Source: Archivesica marissinica
Taxonomy: Eukaryota; Mollusca; Bivalvia; Venerida; Vesicomyidae
Reading direction: 5' to 3'
Length of the DNA stretch: 64,000 bases
Assembly: GCA_014843695.1 (NCBI GenBank)
Contig: CM026401.1
Span: 28,573,169 to 28,637,168, forward strand
Of the stretch, positions 21,301-36,300 are shown piece after piece. The stretch's first letter is position 1; the number at the start of each line of letters is the position of its first letter. The notes below the pieces were generated by a model. That model was not told the origin of the DNA. It saw nothing but the letters and a program-made list of their open reading frames with translations, and searched no databases. Position numbers and translations under genes: made by a program.

Positions 21301-24300
21301 ACCGAATACGGCGTGTTGATAGAGTGTACCGAATAAGGCGTGGTGATAGTGTACCGAATACGGCGTGTTGATAGAGTGTACCGAATAAGGCGTGGTGATA
21401 GTGTACGGAATACGGCGTGGTGATAGAGTGTACCGAATAAGGCGTGTTTATAGAGTGTATCGAATAAGGCGTGTTGATAGAGTGTACCGAATGAGGGATG
21501 TTGATAGAGTGTACCGAATGAGGGATGTTGATAGAGTGTACCGAATGAGGGATGTTGATAGAGTGTACCGCATAAGGCGTGTTTATAGAATGCACAGAAT
21601 AAGGCGTGTTGATAGAGTGTACCGAATAAGGTGTGTTGATAGAGTGTACCGAATGAGGGATGTTGATAGAGTGTACCGAATGAGGGATGTTGATAGAGTG
21701 TACCGAATGAGGGATGTTGATAGAGTGTACCGAATGAGGGATGTTGATAGAGTGTACCGCATAAGGCGTGTTTATAGAATGCACAGAATAAGGCGTGTTG
21801 ATAGAGTGTACCGAATAAGGTGTGTTGATAGAGTGTACCGAATGAGGGATGTTGATAGAGTGTACCGAATGAGGGATGTTGATAGAGTGTACCGAATGAG
21901 GGATGTTGATAGAGTGTACCGAATGAGGGATGTTGATAGAGTGTACCGCATAAGGCGTGTTTATAGAATGCACAGAATAAGGCGTGTTGATAGAGTGTAC
22001 CGCATAAGGCGTGTTGATAGAGTGTACCGCATAAGGCATGTTGATAGAGTGTACCGCATAAGGCGTGTTGATAGAGTGTACCACAAAAGGCGTGTTGATA
22101 GAGTGTACCGCATAAGGCGTGTTGATAGAGTGTACCGCATAAGGCGTGTTGATAGAGTGTACCGCATATGGCGTGTTGATAGAGTGTACCGCATAAGGCG
22201 TGTTGATAGAGTGTACCGCATAAGGCGTGTTGATAGAGTGTACCGCATAAGGCGTGTTGATAGAGTGTACCGCATAAGGTGTGTTGATAGAGTGTACCGC
22301 ATAAGGCATGTTTACAGAGTGTACCGAATGAGGGATGTTGATAGAGTGTACCGCAGAAGGCGTGTTGATAGAGTGTACCGAATGAGGGATGTTGATAGAG
22401 TGTACCGAATGAGGGATGTTTATAGAGTGTACCGAATGAGGGATGTTGATAGAGTGTACCGAATGAGGGATATTGACAGAGTGTACCGAATGAGGGATGT
22501 TGATAGAGTGTACCGCATGAGTGATGTTGATAGAGTGTACCGAATGAGTGATGTTGATAGAGTGTACCGAATGAGGGATGTTGATAGAGTGTACCGAATG
22601 AGGGATGTTGATATAGTGTACCGAATGAGGGGTGTTGATAGAGTGTACCGAATGAGGGGTGTTGATAGAGTGTACCGCATAAGGCGTGTTGATAGAGTGT
22701 ACCGAATGAGGGATGTTGATAGAGTGTACCGCATGAGTGATGTTGATAGAGTGTACCGAATGAGTGATGTTGATAGAGTGTACCGAATGAGGGATGTTGA
22801 TAGAGTGTACCGAATGAGGGGTGTTGATAGAGTGTACCGAATGAGGGGTGTTGATAGAGTGTACCGAATGAGGGGTGTTGATAGAGTGTACCGCATAAGG
22901 CGTGTTTATAGAATGCACAGAATAAGGCGTGTTGATAGAGTGTAACGAAAAAGGCTTGTTGTGTATACTGAATACAGTTTGTTGATATATGTACCGAATA
23001 AAATCGGAATAATGCAGTAAAATGCGCGAGGATTTGATGCTTGCGCAGGATGGAATTATCGTCGATCATCGATGTGTCGCAGTCACGTTCACGTTCCTGG
23101 GTTCTAGGTTCGAGACCATTCACACATACTATTTTGTGACACATTTTAGGATACATTGAACAACACACGGTGTATGTCTATTTATAAATATGATGTATTA
23201 ATCTGTTGCTCAACATGTCATATCAATTTACAGATGGTACCTGACACACAAACAGCGGACACAATTTAATTTGCACAAGAAATTTGAAATGACAAAAACG
23301 ATGTGATGTATTGCCATGTCAACGGCATTAAATAAAGTCAATTCTAATAATATTGTCTGCATTCAACTATTTTGTCAAGATTCACGCATGAACCCTTTTA
23401 AGATTAATATCAAAGTGTGAAGCTTTTCATGATTCATTAAACCATTGCTGGGGGTGTGTAGTGAGGAGAGAAGGCACCCAGGCTGGTCTAGAGCATTATA
23501 TCTTTCTGCCCCCTCCTGAAATAGCAGTTTAGGGGTTGGGTTGTGCGACAGCTGCATAATGAAGTTTACCAATTGCTATATAAGAGTATTGATTTGACTT
23601 TATAGTATGGACCAATAGAACAATAAGCTAGATATATTTCGATATGCCTTCTAATATGTGCTAGATATTGAACCCCAAAGTAAATACGTTGAAAATAAAC
23701 AAAACAAAAAGCACCGTAAGTCTGTCACCACGATCATTTTGATTAATTAAATATTGGCCGAGCTACGATGTTTAGAAATAGAAATTTGATTTTGAAAATG
23801 TATGGTTAATTAATGAATCTCTAGAACAATAATTCGACAATATCGACAATATGGAATTAACAGTGTATGTCAATGTTTTACACAGTTATGCCATGGGTAA
23901 CTATCAATGATTTCTAAGAGTTGTATGTATATATGCTATGCAGAAGGGCTCAATCACTGAAGACATGTTTGACCTTGGTCGCGAATTTAGTTTATATAAA
24001 TTTAGTTTAGCTCGATTGCGAAACAAGTTATTACAATTTATTAACCACTCTCGATACCTCATTCCTGGTGGAATCTATGGCCACGAGGGAGAGAGAAGAG
24101 GCAACGGGGAATTTAAATGCCTTGCCTAAGGGCACATTCGTAATGGCTCCATTGGGGCTCGAACTCCGGGCCTTTTGCACTTGAATCGAACGCGCTATCA
24201 CTACGCTACCACTGCGCTATCACGACTTTCGCGAAATAAGGTGACTGTAACAGGACGGGCTAGCTGGCTCACGGTGACATAACAATATCAACACATAATG

Positions 24301-27300
24301 AACAACATTATAATGAACCCTTGTGACGGAGTCACTTAGAACTCATTAAATACATTAACTTAAAACAAACAATTCACGTATCTGAATTGCTAAAATCACA
24401 ATTCAGACAACGATGTTAGTCTATTTTAATCATATTTTATTGCATTCATTCTATATATTCAATATACAGAACAAAACAAATGAACACACTTGTATAATCA
24501 TGCATAGTATATACGAGCTATGTCATTGTTGTGCACAAGAATGGTCAATAAATGTTGAAGCAAATGTTTGGGTAACAAGTTTTAACAACACTAGTTACGG
24601 CCCTCCCCAAAATACTAGATTGTAACAAACAAGTGACTGCATATATGAGTTGTGCAAATACTAAACATTACTAATATAAAAGGAAAATGAAGAAGACAAT
24701 TAGCAAAATATAGATAACAAGAATTTAGAACAAAAAATCAACTAACAATACCAACAACAAAATGGAATAAGAAATGTAATTGATTATAACGACGATGTTC
24801 CCGTTCTGGCACCCCGTGTTGTTTGATAGTGGCTTGACCTGTATCAAGGCTAACAAGAGTATCGCTGTACGGGTTGAGGCAACACACACTCTAAGAGGAA
24901 TAACTAGAGGGCAAAACAGTTACCATAGATACACTCAATCTTGAAATAAAACTCTTAGAAGCTCTAGATAGTTTTCAATATATACCATTAATATCTACAA
25001 TTGCTTACTGTTTCCAGGATTTCCGGATGGCTGGGTTATGCCATTAATATCTACAATTGCTTACTGTTTACAGGATTTCCGGATGGCTGGAATATGTCAT
25101 TAATATCTACAATTGCTTACTGTTTCCAGGATTTCCGGATGGCTGGGTTATGCCATTAATATCTACAATTGCTCACTGTTTACATGGTTTCATGATGTAT
25201 GGGTCCTGTCATGATATATACCATTACTTACTGTTTCCAGGATGTCCGGATGGTTGGTTGTTGAGCTCAAACAACTGTTACAAATTCGCAGAGGAGGCCC
25301 TGGTGTTTGAAGAAGCTGATGCAGCATGCTGGGTATGTAGCGTGGAACAGTTTAAAGATATAATGTTCGCATATTTGATTAACGATGGATTGCAATAATC
25401 CGTATATAGGATTACAAAATCAAGACGTAAGCAACTTGCTACTGTGATATATATTAATGAAATGATCTAGGGTTTGTTATTAACACTGTGACGTCACTTG
25501 TCCTCATACCACTACTATCAATTTCTGTCTGCATCGAGCTTACCGTTAACGGTTAAAGAAATCGTGTCTGAAACATGGTCTGAATATATAAGGCAACATG
25601 GTTCACTGTCTTGCAGAATGTTTAAAACGAAATAATGGGAATAAAGGATGTTTTGGGTAAACAGGTCAAGATATTTAATGAACATAATTACCAATGACAG
25701 TGTGTTTAACAAAGTCCAACTATTTCCACAGAAACGAAAACAAATCAAATAAATATAACACCGTCGTATCCGTGAATTGTTTATCAACAAAGGTAATGTA
25801 AACAATGCTTAATGTACATGCGTGACGCCACAGTGGATGCTAAAAACAGCTGTGTTCGATGTTTGTTCTGATTGCCGGTAGAGGGCGTTGCGTTCCAAAT
25901 GTACGCTGGGAGTGAAGACCCGATTCAGGAAAGTCCTACTTTCACTCTCAGTGTGTTATATTGCATAAAAACACTGCTTGCAGAGGGAAAATAATGATTC
26001 AAATTATAATGCAAGAATGTGCTAAATTGTTTTTATTCCATACGATATAGTGTCGCTTTAAAGGTAGGTACACACGTTAGATTACAGCTTCAGTTAGGTA
26101 ATATCGTTTATGCAGTTGTTACATAAGCTGAACTATTTGTTTACTTCCTTATCCTCATACAGCGGACATGTTTTACCTTCACATCCCAGATTAAGGACAG
26201 CAACCTTGATTTATCCTGTGGACCCCCATTGTTTTAAGTTATTCCTGCCAAACGTATTGACCTTATTAACATATATTTTTCAACATTTAGTGACTACTTG
26301 TGCCAGATCTATTTACGCCATTATCCGATATTGTGCAACATTTATTTGTCACTGGTGTTGGACGATATTGTGCAACATTTATTGTCACTGGTGTTGGACG
26401 ATATTGTGCAACATTTATTTGTCACTGGTGTTGGACGATATTGTGCAACATTTATTTGTCACTGGTGTTGGACGATATTGTGCAACATTTATTTGTCACT
26501 GGTGTTGGACGATATTGTGCAACATTTATTTGTCACTGGTGTTGGACGATATTGTGCAACATTTATTTGTCACTGGTGTTGGACGATATTGTGCAACATT
26601 TATTTGTCACTGGTGTTGGACGATATTGTGCAACATTTATTTGTCACTGGTGTTGGACGATATTGTGCAACATTTATTTGTCACTGGTGTTGGACGATAT
26701 TTTGCAACATTTATTTGTCACTGGTGTTGGACGATATTGTGCAACATTTATTTGTCACTGGTGTTGGACGATATTTTGCAACATTTATTTGTCACTGGTG
26801 TTGGACGATATTGTGCAACATTTATTTGTCACTGGTGTTGGACGATATTGTGCAACATTTATTTGTCACTGGTGTTGGACGATATTGTGCAACATTTATT
26901 TGTCACTGGTGTTGGACGATATTGTGCAAAATTTATTTGTCACTGGTGTTGGACGATATTGTGCAACATTTATTTGTCACTGGTGTTGGACGATATTGTG
27001 CAACATTTATTTGTCACTGGTGTTGGACGATATTGTGCAACATTTATTTGTCACTGGTGTTGGACGATATTGTGCAACATTTATTTGTCACTGGTGTTGG
27101 ACGATATTGTGCAACATTTATTTGTCACTGGTGTTGGACGATATTGTGCAACATTTATTTGTCACTGGTGTTGGACGATATTGTGCAACATTTATTTGTC
27201 ACTGGTGTTGGACGATATTGTGCAACATTTATTTGTCACTGGTGTTGGACGATATTGTGCAACATTTATTTGTCACTGGTGTTGGACGATATTTTGCAAC

Positions 27301-30300
27301 ATTTATTTGTCACTGGTGTTGGACGATATTGTGCAACATTTATTTGTCACTGGTGTTGGACGATATTGTGCAACATTTATTTGTCACTGGTGTTGGACGA
27401 TATTGTGCAACATTTATTTGTCACTGGTGTTGGACGATANNNNNNNNNNNNNNNNNNNNNNNNNNNNNNNNNNNNNNNNNNNNNNNNNNNNNNNNNNNNN
27501 NNNNNNNNNNNNNNNNNNNNNNNNNNNNNNNNNNNNNNNNNNNNNNNNNNNNNNNNNNNNNNNNNNNNNNNNNNNNNNNNNNNNNNNNNNNNNNNNNNNN
27601 NNNNNNNNNNNNNNNNNNNNNNNNNNNNNNNNNNNNNNNNNNNNNNNNNNNNNNNNNNNNNNNNNNNNNNNNNNNNNNNNNNNNNNNNNNNNNNNNNNNN
27701 NNNNNNNNNNNNNNNNNNNNNNNNNNNNNNNNNNNNNNNNNNNNNNNNNNNNNNNNNNNNNNNNNNNNNNNNNNNNNNNNNNNNNNNNNNNNNNNNNNNN
27801 NNNNNNNNNNNNNNNNNNNNNNNNNNNNNNNNNNNNNNNNNNNNNNNNNNNNNNNNNNNNNNNNNNNNNNNNNNNNNNNNNNNNNNNNNNNNNNNNNNNN
27901 NNNNNNNNNNNNNNNNNNNNNNNNNNNNNNNNNNNNNNNNNNNNNNNNNNNNNNNNNNNNNNNNNNNNNNNNNNNNNNNNNNNNNNNNNNNNNNNNNNNN
28001 NNNNNNNNNNNNNNNNNNNNNNNNNNNNNNNNNNNNNNNNNNNNNNNNNNNNNNNNNNNNNNNNNNNNNNNNNNNNNNNNNNNNNNNNNNNNNNNNNNNN
28101 NNNNNNNNNNNNNNNNNNNNNNNNNNNNNNNNNNNNNNNNNNNNNNNNNNNNNNNNNNNNNNNNNNNNNNNNNNNNNNNNNNNNNNNNNNNNNNNNNNNN
28201 NNNNNNNNNNNNNNNNNNNNNNNNNNNNNNNNNNNNNNNNNNNNNNNNNNNNNNNNNNNNNNNNNNNNNNNNNNNNNNNNNNNNNNNNNNNNNNNNNNNN
28301 NNNNNNNNNNNNNNNNNNNNNNNNNNNNNNNNNNNNNNNNNNNNNNNNNNNNNNNNNNNNNNNNNNNNNNNNNNNNNNNNNNNNNNNNNNNNNNNNNNNN
28401 NNNNNNNNNNNNNNNNNNNNNNNNNNNNNNNNNNNNNNNTTGTCACTGGTGTTGGACGATATTGTGCAACATTTATTTGTCACTGGTGTTGGACGATATT
28501 GTGCAACATTTATTTGTCACTGGTGTTGGACGATATTTTGCATCATTTATTTGTCACTGGTGTTGGACGATATTGTGCAACATTTATTTGTCACTGGTGT
28601 TGGACGATATTGTGCAACATTTATTTGTCACTGGTGTTGGACGATATTGTGCAACATTTATTTGTCACTGGTGTTGGACGATATTGTGCAACATTTATTT
28701 GTCACTGGTGTTGGACGATATTGTGCAACATTTATTTGTCACTGGTGTTGGACGATATTGTGCAACATTTATTTGTCACTGGTGTTGGACGATATTGTGC
28801 AACATTTATTTGTCACTGGTGTTGGACGATATTGTGCAACATTTATTTGTCACTGGTGTTGGACGATATTGTGCAACATTTATTTGTCACTGGTGTTGGA
28901 CGATATTGTGCAACATTTATTTGTCACTGGTGTTGGACGATATTGTGCAACATTTATTTGTCACTGGTGTTGGACGATATTGTGCAACATTTATTTGTCA
29001 CTGGTGTTGGACGATATTGTGCAACATTTATTTGTCACTGGTGTTGGACGATATTTTGCAACATGTACAAGCGTGTTTAATGCACGGGCATTAGGGTAGA
29101 ACCACCGACCTTCCACAAACCACTTGGATAGCTTTCCCACTTGGTAGAATTGAACAACCTACCAGCAGTGGTATTCGAACCTGCTGTGGTGAGGTGTAAG
29201 TGACTTGAAGCCAACGACCGTAACCACTCGTCTACGGAGGGCCCTGGTTCGAGACGTACTGCCATCAATGGTATGCATCGATCAATGGTATGCATCGATT
29301 TTAGGCGACAGGTACTCGACACATGCATATCATTAATTAATATTGTTGTAACAATTACAGACTACTGGTACTCGACACATGCATGTCATTAATTAATATT
29401 GTTCTAACAATTACAGGCTACTGGTACTCGACACATGCATGTCATTAATTAATATTGTTGTAACAATTGCAGACTACTGGTACTCGACACATGCATGTCA
29501 TTAATTAATATTGTTGTAACAATTGCAGACTACTGGTACTCGACACATGCATGTCATTAATTATTATTGTTGTAACAATTGCAGACTACTGGTACTCGAC
29601 ACATGCATGTCATTAATTATTATTGTTGTAACAATTGCAGACTACTGGTGCCAGGCTTCTCAGTGTGGACTCCTTCCAGGAACACAAGTTTGTGTCCGAC
29701 TACCTTGTCGCAAACAAATTCTCACGGTAATGTTATCCTACGTTTGCTTGGCAAGCCTGATCTACAATATGCTCGAGCTAAACCCACACCACAGAGATAC
29801 ACACTTGAGTGCAGTTATACATGTAGATACTCAGTGTGTGCGGTTTTAGGTTTATTTATCGTCGCTACCGGTTGCCAGTATGAACGACGCTTCCTGAAGA
29901 GATTAGTAATTTTAGATTTTGGAGGATAGTGCATTGATACAGACAGCGATCATTCCAGTGTCTCACCTGGTCCTTTTACGTGTACTGTGAAAACCACCGA
30001 CACCAGACCCCGGGTTTAAGTCCCATATGAAAGATTGTTAATATGCGAAACCTGGATTCCCAGTCCAACGTGATACCCACAGAACTACTCACACGTCTGT
30101 TTCATAAGTTTGCGTATAGCAACTACATTATATAAATTTGTTTTAGCTCGATTGCGAAACAATATTTGATTTATCGCTCTCATGACCTCGTTTCTGATGG
30201 AAACCATAGCCATTATGGAGAGAGAAGACGCAATGTGGATCTATGTATCTTGCCTAAGGACATATCACAACCGTGGTTGTGACGGGGCTTGAACTCAGTA

Positions 30301-33300
30301 TTCACTACACCACTGAGGTGCCTTCCAGAAATGTGACGGTAACTCACCAAGCATGTTTTCAACAAGTGTGCTGTATCTGCCTAGTCTATGTACAGTAGAA
30401 ATTATAGATATTAATCTAAACTAGAAGTCGTGATAGCACAGGCGTATGGCGTACGTTTCGGGTGTGAGAGGCTCGGAGTTCGAGCACACGTGTAGCCCAT
30501 ACGAGTGTACCCTTAGACAAGGTACTTAACTTCCACATTTCCTCTTCTCTCTCCATCATGGCGATATATTCCATCAGGAATGAGGTCTCAAGCACGATTA
30601 CAATAATGTTGTAAAATCTTGTTTCGCAATCGAGCTAGACTAACTTGGCATATAGTAGACTAGTACAGGCACAATAAACTGCTATAGTATTGTGAATACG
30701 TGCTTACATATTATAATGTACTATTCTAGCGCTTCGTTACTTTAAAATCATTCATTTAATACACGCAGTTCTATTTCTAGTTTAGTTTAGTTTAATATGT
30801 ATTATTTATATAACATAAACAATATAGGTACAGACATATAGGTACAGACATATAGGTACAGACATATAGGTACAGACATATAGGTACAGACATATAGGTA
30901 CAGACATATAGCATACAAATGGGCCACAAGTTTTAACAACATTATACAAGTCCATTTTTTAACATCACATAGTCAAATAATACATTTAAAACAACGCTCG
31001 ATAATATCTTCTTCAAGTATAGGTGAACAATCTTCCTCCAAGTATAGGTCAGCAATCCTCCTCCAAGTATAGGTCAGCAATCTTCCTCCAAGTATAGGTG
31101 AACAATCTTCCTCCAAGTATAGGTCAGCAATCTTCCTCCAAGTATAGGTCAGCAATCTTCCTCCAAGTATAGGTCAGCACAAGTATAGGTCAGCAATCTT
31201 CCTCCAAGTATAGGTCAGCAATCCTCCTCCAAGTATAGGTCAGCAATCCTCCTCCAAGTATAGGTCAGCAATCCTCCTCCAAGTATAGGTCAGCAATCTT
31301 CCTCCAAGTATAGGTCAGCACAAGTATAGGTCAGCAATCCTCCTCCAAGTATAGGTCAGCAATCCTCCTCCAAGTATAGGTCAGCACAAGTATAGGTCAG
31401 CAATCCTCCTCCAAGTATAGGTCAGCAATCTTCCTCCAAGTATAGGTCAGCAATCCTCCTCCAAGTATAGGTCAGCACAAGTATAGGTGAACAATCTTCC
31501 TCCAAGTATAGGTCAGCAATCTTCCTCCAAGTATAGGTGAACAATCTTCCTCCAAGTATAGGTCAGCAATCTTCCTCCAAGTATAGGTCAGCAATCTTCC
31601 TCCAAGTATAGGTGAACAATCTTCCTCCAAGTATAGGTCAGCAATCTTCCTCCAAGTATAGGTGAACAATCTTCCTCCAAGTATAGGTCAGCAATCCTCC
31701 TCCAAGTATAGGTCAGCAATCTTCCTCCAAGTATAGGTCAGCAATCTTCCTCCAAGTATAGGTCAGCAATCTTCCTCCAAGTATAGGTCAGCAATCTTCC
31801 TCCAAGTATAGGTGAACAATCTTCCTCCAAGTATAGGTCAGCAATCCTCCTCCAAGTATAGGTCAGCAATCCTCCTCCAAGTATAGGTCAGCACAAGTAT
31901 AGGTCAGCAATCTTCCTCCAAGTATAGGTCAGCAATCCTCCTCCAAGTATAGGTCAGCACAAGTATAGGTCAGCACTCCTCCTCCAAGTATAGGTCAGCA
32001 ATCCTCCTCCAAGTATAGGTCAGCACAAGTATAGGTCAGCACTCCTCCTCCAAGTATAGGTCAGCACAAGTATAGGTCAGCACTCCTCCTCCAAGTATAG
32101 GTCAGCAATCCTCCTCCAAGTATAGGTCAGCACAAGTATAGGTCAGCAATCCTCCTCCAAGTATAGGTCAGCAATCTTCCTCCAAGTATAGGTCAGCAAT
32201 CCTCCTCCAAGTATAGGTCAGCAATCTTCCTCCAAGTATAGGTCAGCAATCTTCCTCCAAGTATAGGTGAACAATCTTCCTCCAAGTATAGGTCAGCAAT
32301 CCTCCTCCAAGTATAGGTCAGCACAAGTATAGGTCAGCAATCCTCCTCCAAGTATAGGTCAGCACAAGTATAGGTCAGCAATCCTCCTCCAAGTATAGGT
32401 CAGCAATCTTCCTCCAAGTATAGGTCAGCAATCCTCCTCCAAGTATAGGTCAGCAATCCTCCTCCAAGTATAGGTGAACAATCTTCCTCCAAGTATAGGT
32501 CAGCAATCTTCCTCCAAGTATAGGTGAACAATCTTCCTCCAAGTATAGGTCAGCAATCTTCCTCCAAGTATAGGTCAGCAATCTTCCTCCAAGTATAGGT
32601 GAACAATCTTCCTCCAAGTATAGGTCAGCAATCTTCCTCCAAGTATAGGTCAGCAATCCTCCTCCAAGTATAGGTCAGCACAAGTATAGGTCAGCAATCC
32701 CCCTCCAAGTATAGGTCAGCACAAGTATAGGTGAACAATCTTCCTCCAAGTATAGGTCAGCAATCTTCCTCCAAGTATAGGTGAACAATCTTCCTCCAAG
32801 TATAGGTCAGCAATCTTCCTCCAAGTATAGGTCAGCAATCTTCCTCCAAGTATAGGTGAACAATCTTCCTCCAAGTATAGGTCAGCAATCTTCCTCCAAG
32901 TATAGGTCAGCAATCCTCCTCCAAGTATAGGTCAGCACAAGTATAGGTCAGCAATCCCCCTCCAAGTATAGGTCAGCACAAGTATAGGTGAACAATCTTC
33001 CTCCAAGTATAGGTCAGCAATATTCCTCCAAGTATAGGTGAACAATCTTCCTCCAAGTATAGGTCAGCAATCTTCCTCCAAGTATAGGTCAGCAATCTTC
33101 CTCCAAGTATAGGTGAACAATCTTCCTCCAAGTATAGGTCAGCAATCTTCCTCCAAGTATAGGTGAACAATCTTCCTCCAAGTATAGGTCAGCAATCCTC
33201 CTCCAAGTATAGGTCAGCACAAGTATAGGTCAGCAATCCTCCTCCAAGTATAGGTCAGCAATCTTCCTCCAAGTATAGGTCAGCAATCCTCCTCCAAGTA

Positions 33301-36300
33301 TAGGTCAGCAATCCTCCTCCAAGTATAGGTCAGCAATCCTCCTCCAAGTATAGGTCAGCAATCCTCCTCCAAGTATAGGTCAGCAATCCTCCTCCAAGTA
33401 TAGGTCAGCAATCTTCCTCCAAGTATAGGTCAGCAATCCTCCTCCAAGTATAGGTCAGCAATCCTCCTCCAAGTATAGGTCAGCAATCTTCCTCCAAGTA
33501 TAGGTCAGCAATCCTCCTCCAAGTATAGGTCAGCAATCTTCCTCCAAGTATAGGTCAGCAATCCTCCTCCAAGTATAGGTCAGCAATCCTCCTCCAAGTA
33601 TAGGTCAGCAATCTTCCTCCAAGTATAGGTCAGCAATCTTCCTCCAAGTATAGGTCAGCAATCCTCCTCCAAGTATAGGTCAGCAATCCTCCTCCAAGTA
33701 TAGGTCAGCAATCCTCCTCCAAGTATAGGTCAGCACAAGTATAGGTCAGCAATCCCCCTCCAAGTATAGGTCAGCAATCCTCCTCCAAGTATAGGTCAGC
33801 AATCTTCCTCCAAGTATAGGTCAGCAATCCTCCTCCAAGTATAGGTCAGCAATCCTCCTCCAAGTATAGGTCAGCAATCCTCCTCCAAGTATAGGTCAGC
33901 AATCTTCCTCCAAGTATAGGTCAGCAATCTTCCTCCAAGTATAGGTCAGCAATCCTCCTCCAAGTATAGGTCAGCAATCCTCCTCCAAGTATAGGTCAGC
34001 AATCCTCCTCCAAGTATAGGTCAGCAATCCTCCTCCAAGTATAGGTCAGCAATCTTCCTCCAAGTATAGGTCAGCAATCCTCCTCCAAGTATAGGTCAGC
34101 AATCTTCCTCCAAGTATAGGTCAGCAATCCTCCTCCAAGTATAGGTCAGCAATCCTCCTCCAAGTATAGGTCAGCAATCTTCTTCAGATTTTCAATTCCA
34201 GATAGTAATTTAACCCCCAATAATGTATACACGGTTTAAAACATCCGAATTGTACAGTTAACACTCCGTCTCCGTGGTCGAGTGATTAAGGTCGCTGACT
34301 TGTATACAACTGTAACATATCATCACTGATGGTCACGGGTTGGAGCCCCGCGCATGCCGTGTCTATTTATATGAAAAAGTTGGCAGTTTCTTGCAGAGGT
34401 TGGTGCACCAAGTTAACCGCTGAAGCCAGCCCAGGAAAGGTGTTGTTAGGTAAACTGCCCGTCGCTCAAATGGGCAACATATAGCGACGTAAATAAACTT
34501 AAATAATAATAATTAAAAACAGTATATATACAGAATACTGGTGATCTAATAGTTAGAGACGACAGCCGTTGGGTCTAACAGCTGCCATGAATTCCTACTA
34601 GACTGGTCGGTGTTACGGTGGTTTAGCTGCTTATTTCAACAGCATTGTAGGCCACTATCTAGAACATATCTCTTTAACGTCATAACTCGCATTCAAAATA
34701 AGTGTTTCAGTTTTCTTAGCAAGTAGTTATCATGTACTTGTTATAATTGTTTCCCATGCACCATATTCTATCAACTTATAATCCGTTTTCTCATCTTGTA
34801 ATTATTATATTATTAAATCTCGATCTATTACCTACACAGTGGTTGTCAATTCATTAACATTTTAATAAAATCACATGTATCATACCGCAACATCTTGTTA
34901 GGGTACAACAGATAAAATAAAGGATTCCAACTAAAATGACCAATATACATTTCGGGATAAATCGGGTTTTATCTACAAAGGGAGGTAATAGAAGAAGAAA
35001 GAGTGATGTCTCTAATTCCTTCGGTTAGATCATGAACCAGGTTAATGTGTAGCTCACAATTCGTGGATGGGTAGTTAGCAGTATGATATGAGGTAGAATT
35101 TATAGTTTATACAAATTTATTATAGCTCGATTGCGAAACAAGTTCTTACAGCTTATATTAATCACTCACAAGACCTCATTCCTGATGGAATTTATCGCCA
35201 CGAGGGAGAGAGAAGAGGAAACGTGGAATTTAAATGCACTGCCTAAGGGCATAATCGTAACGGCTCCAGTGTGGCTCGAACTCCGGGTCTTTCCCACATA
35301 AAGCGAACGCACTACCAATGCGCTATCACGACTTCCACTAGAACATAGAGCTAAACTATTACTATCACTATTGAGAGACAACGTGACAGAGATGGCACAG
35401 TCTCAATACTACATATACATATTTGCATTACGTCATTTTGATTTGCAGTCACATGTATTATTATACATCGGGATACTACTTCCTGGGTCGGCTGTATTGG
35501 GAAGGCGACGGACGATACCAAGATGAAGCTACAACATTCTGGATAAACGACCAAAGTCCACCGAGAGAGGAGATCATATACAGGGTCGCTTATACATACA
35601 CCTGTAAGAACGAACTATTTGTTCTTATAGTCGCCTCCGCCGAGGCATTTGGGCGACTGGTTTCTCTAAGATGTTTACGTTGTCATCTAAGTTGTTTATG
35701 TAGACAACTGGAAAGGCACCTTCGTTATTCTCAGAGTGACACGTCCTGTACCATCTTTCGAAGGGGTCCCTTGTAGGGCCACATCCTCCACGATTTGTCA
35801 GCTCACAGCAGCAATAATGATTCCGGTTTCTTAGCTGGAGTCCTCACTTCATCATGAAGTCTGCGTCCTACCGTCTTCCTTGAAGGAGATCCGTCCCCTT
35901 GAAGGAGCCGGCTAAAAGAAAACCATCTATCCGCCGCCGCCAGCACTAAGTGTTGCGGTCTCACCAAGTAGGGAAGTTAGTCGTAAGTTACTCTATATGT
36001 AAATGTAAACGAGTCACTCGATTCCGATGGCGCGGCCTCCGTCAGCGAAGTCCTTGAACCTGCTGTGAGCTGTGCCTAGGTCACGACGTGCACGGTGTGG
36101 AGGAGAGACCTGGCACCTGTAAGCGTTGTATAGGTTCTCTATTTGTGTCACAGGGTCAGGAATATACGCGCTGTTAAAGGCAAAGATGCACAGTTACGTT
36201 AGAATTGATAAATCTGTGGTCATTATTGATGTTGATGAAACTCAAAGAAATGATAAAATTGTAAATAAACGTAAGAAGGGTATTATTATATGAAGATTTG

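Noticed and set aside
21032..23168. Open frames of over 500 codons on both strands
   Set aside because: A 27-bp stop-free unit keeps both strands open; no start, splice site or protein family supports any of them.
26110..29099. Three plus-strand frames of over 900 codons, and minus-strand frames through Ns
   Set aside because: They come from the 37-bp repeat and from reading N as X.
29523..29929. Two plus-strand frames of 108 and 116 codons
   Set aside because: They run through the acceptor repeat and exon 3 in the wrong frames; the lectin motif GARLLSVDS is in the third frame.
30973..34180. Possible CRISPR array (regular 25-bp repeats)
   Set aside because: Units are contiguous with no unique spacers, and the window is eukaryotic.
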